Assembly (NCBI RefSeq): GCF_964275005.1
Contig: NC_092690.1
Location: forward strand, 4,814,836-4,878,835
DNA length: 64,000 nt
Reading direction: 5' to 3'
DNA from: Diadema setosum
Lineage: Eukaryota; Echinodermata; Echinoidea; Diadematoida; Diadematidae
The stretch's first letter is position 1, and the number at the start of each line of letters is the position of its first letter. The notes under the pieces were generated by a model. The model saw only the letters and a program-made list of their open reading frames with translations. It was not told the origin of the DNA and did no database searches. Of the stretch, positions 62,755 through 64,000 are shown one piece after another. Made by a program: the position numbers and the translations under genes.

Positions 62755-63040
62755 CTGTATTCTCGTATGATGACATCTCCTCTTCCGGACCATTCTCCGC
62801 ATTGCCGTCGTCAAGGTAACGGCGGGGAGGAAGAACAGGAGTTGGGGAGGTCGGGTCATTGCCGTTGCTCTGAGATGGGTGGTGGTGCACGGAGGACCGC
62901 GGCGAGCTGTTTGGCGAGTGACCGGGTGAGGAGAAGGGGGAGGGGCGGGGCGGAAGACCAGGCACAGCCCCACCGACCCCGCCCTTCTTGGGTGTGGCAT
63001 AGACAGGGTCACCAGGGTTGTAGGGTGGAACTGAGGGGAC
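62755..63040 (-). CDS. cbl: CBL-family exon, PVYATP and PxxxPR motifs
   Basis: This 286-nt exon lies between the acceptor TTCTGTTCTGTCACAG and the donor ATACAG|GTATTC. It starts in phase 0 and ends in phase 1. It encodes 95 residues: YNPGDPVYATPKK (Tyr14 of the partial protein, a YxxP site comparable to YMTP of human CBL), GLPPRPSPF (an SH3-type ligand), a Ser/His-rich linker, PVLPPRRYLDD (PxxxPR, the CIN85/CD2AP SH3 ligand pattern) and SSYENT. These are family-consistent adaptor sites; binding is inferred. The upstream exon lies outside the window. Confidence 0.77.
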
Positions 63041-64000
63041 CTGTGACAGAACAGAAGAACGGGTGAGGACACATTATTGTCTACACACTCCCATTAGAAT
63101 TTATGTTAACTACAATGCAGGATGAAGAGTGGAATGGAATATACGACCGTCAACAAATTCCCAACAAAAACATGGCAGTCATTCAGAAATACTGCATATG
63201 CCACATATTTAGCAATTCCAAACTTTCGCGAGTCGGGACTTCCCGACGATTTTACAAGTGGTTAAATTCGCGATCATTGAGTACTGACCTGAACAGAGAA
63301 AATTGATATGCGTACCAATACTTCACATTCATATCGAGATCAGAGTCATTTTTTTTTTCACATGTCTTCAATTTCGCAAATACCACCTGACTTGCGAAAT
63401 TCGCGAAAAATAAAAAAAATCGCTAACTATTCAGCGTATACAGTATTACTTCTCCGTCTTGCATTGCCTCTGCGCACCTGATTGATACTATTTTCTAGCC
63501 ATCACCAGCCACCTGTCATTTGCAGTTAACCACGAGGAGTTCTCATAATTCAAGTCATTGTGCACAGAGGGTTGAAGCACGTGGGGCTCATTGACAGGTT
63601 TGCATCCTGCTTTTTTACCAGAAATTGAGTGGGTGGGGTCTTTACCAGCATAGGTAGTGACTCTCATACTCGGGGCATTCCCTGCATGTCGTGTCCGAAC
63701 GATAGAGTGCTTGGCCCAATAACAGGGAGGACAGCCTGATCATAATACAACACTGCTTGGCTAAACTCACAGGGACTCCAACCTGAGTCATTTGATGGCA
63801 AGGACAGATGCAATACTGGCTAGGGCAGCTTGAAGCCGCTTTCAAAACCTCAAACAAAACTTACCCGGTTATATCAAAATGCCGGTCCTATACAAACACT
63901 ATCTTGGAACCATAATGGTTTTATGATTCCTTTGCATTAACACACAGCTTCAGGACACTCACACCAGTCAGTATAAGGGAGAAGCAGCAGAAGAAGTAGT
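63041..64000 (-). other. CBL intron, right edge of window
   Basis: No exon is supported. It holds the TACTGTATA-type MITE at 63190-63445. The exons for the RING and TKB regions must be further right. Confidence 0.55.
63190..63445. mobile_element. TA-flanked MITE with TACTGYATA termini
   Basis: The left end TACTGCATATGCCACATATT and the reverse complement of the right end, TACTGTATACGCTGAATAGT, share their terminal words. The interior has TTCGCGA and CGCGAAA words, and TA lies at both borders. It belongs with the element at 9268-9512. Confidence 0.7.

Larger units (their letters stand above)
42352..63040 (-). other. cbl: CBL-family E3 ubiquitin ligase gene, 3' part (gene span)
   Basis: Five minus-strand exons (63040-62755, 56604-55882, 51201-51088, 49677-49529, 42726-42352) splice at GT/AG borders with phases 0, 1, 1, 1 and 0. 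They total 1647 nt, exactly 549 codons including stop. The product is the proline-rich C-terminal half of a CBL-like protein, ending in a UBA domain. CBL proteins attach to activated tyrosine kinases and ubiquitinate them, and phosphotyrosine and proline motifs in this tail recruit adaptors. The amino-terminal TKB domain, linker and RING finger are not in the window and should lie to the right of 64000. Small alternative exons could be missed. Confidence 0.75.

Noticed and set aside
63642..63857. Cys-rich 71-codon minus-strand frame, considered as a CBL RING exon
   Set aside because: The Cys/His spacing does not fit the CBL RING pattern, and no convincing splice borders flank it.
1..64000. 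tRNA, rRNA or snRNA genes
   Set aside because: No cloverleaf with A/B boxes, rRNA core or snRNA motif was recognised by eye. A tRNAscan-SE or Infernal search would be decisive.

Overview
This is eukaryotic nuclear DNA, not a microbial window. It is AT-rich, has few and widely spaced exons with GT/AG splice borders, long T- and A-rich stretches, and a dense load of small inverted-repeat elements. The repeat types (many MITEs with TTAA or TA target sites, TACATGTA-rich spacers, ACGG-type microsatellites, an element ending in ..CTCGGCGGAGGTAA) and the divergence of the proteins from vertebrate versions suggest a marine invertebrate deuterostome, most likely an echinoderm such as a sea urchin. 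That placement is inference.

Three genes are supported. (1) The last coding exon of a plus-strand gene (12040-12156) encodes a 38-residue cytoplasmic-type tail with two ITIM motifs. Its earlier exons were not found here, and a long 3' UTR probably follows. (2) A complete single-exon plus-strand AAR2 gene (27180-28304), a U5 snRNP assembly factor, probably has a spliced 5' leader. (3) The 3' part of a minus-strand CBL-family E3 ubiquitin ligase gene consists of five exons between 63040 and 42352. Their splice phases agree throughout and give 548 residues ending in a UBA domain. The TKB and RING exons must lie beyond the right edge. AAR2 and CBL are convergent.

Layout: 29-3373 is a 3.3-kb inverted-repeat element flanked by TTAA; 3.4-12 kb is intron or intergenic; 12-16.7 kb is the ITIM-tail exon and probable 3' UTR; 16.8-26.5 kb is spacer with several foldback elements; 26.5-28.8 kb is AAR2; 30-32.1 kb is a transposon cluster with one element nested in another; 32.1-42.35 kb is probable CBL 3' UTR or flank; 42.35-63.04 kb is the CBL 3' exons, with introns holding a 0.9-kb higher-order minisatellite, many MITEs and a satellite-bearing element rich in AGGTCA direct repeats; 63.04-64 kb is a CBL intron.

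The ITIM tail and the CBL tail both belong to phosphotyrosine signalling, but nothing in the sequence shows that they work together. No classical defence island, CRISPR array or biosynthetic cluster is present. The most notable structures are the dispersed 12-mer in the 3.3-kb element, the nested insertions, and the DR1-bearing satellite.
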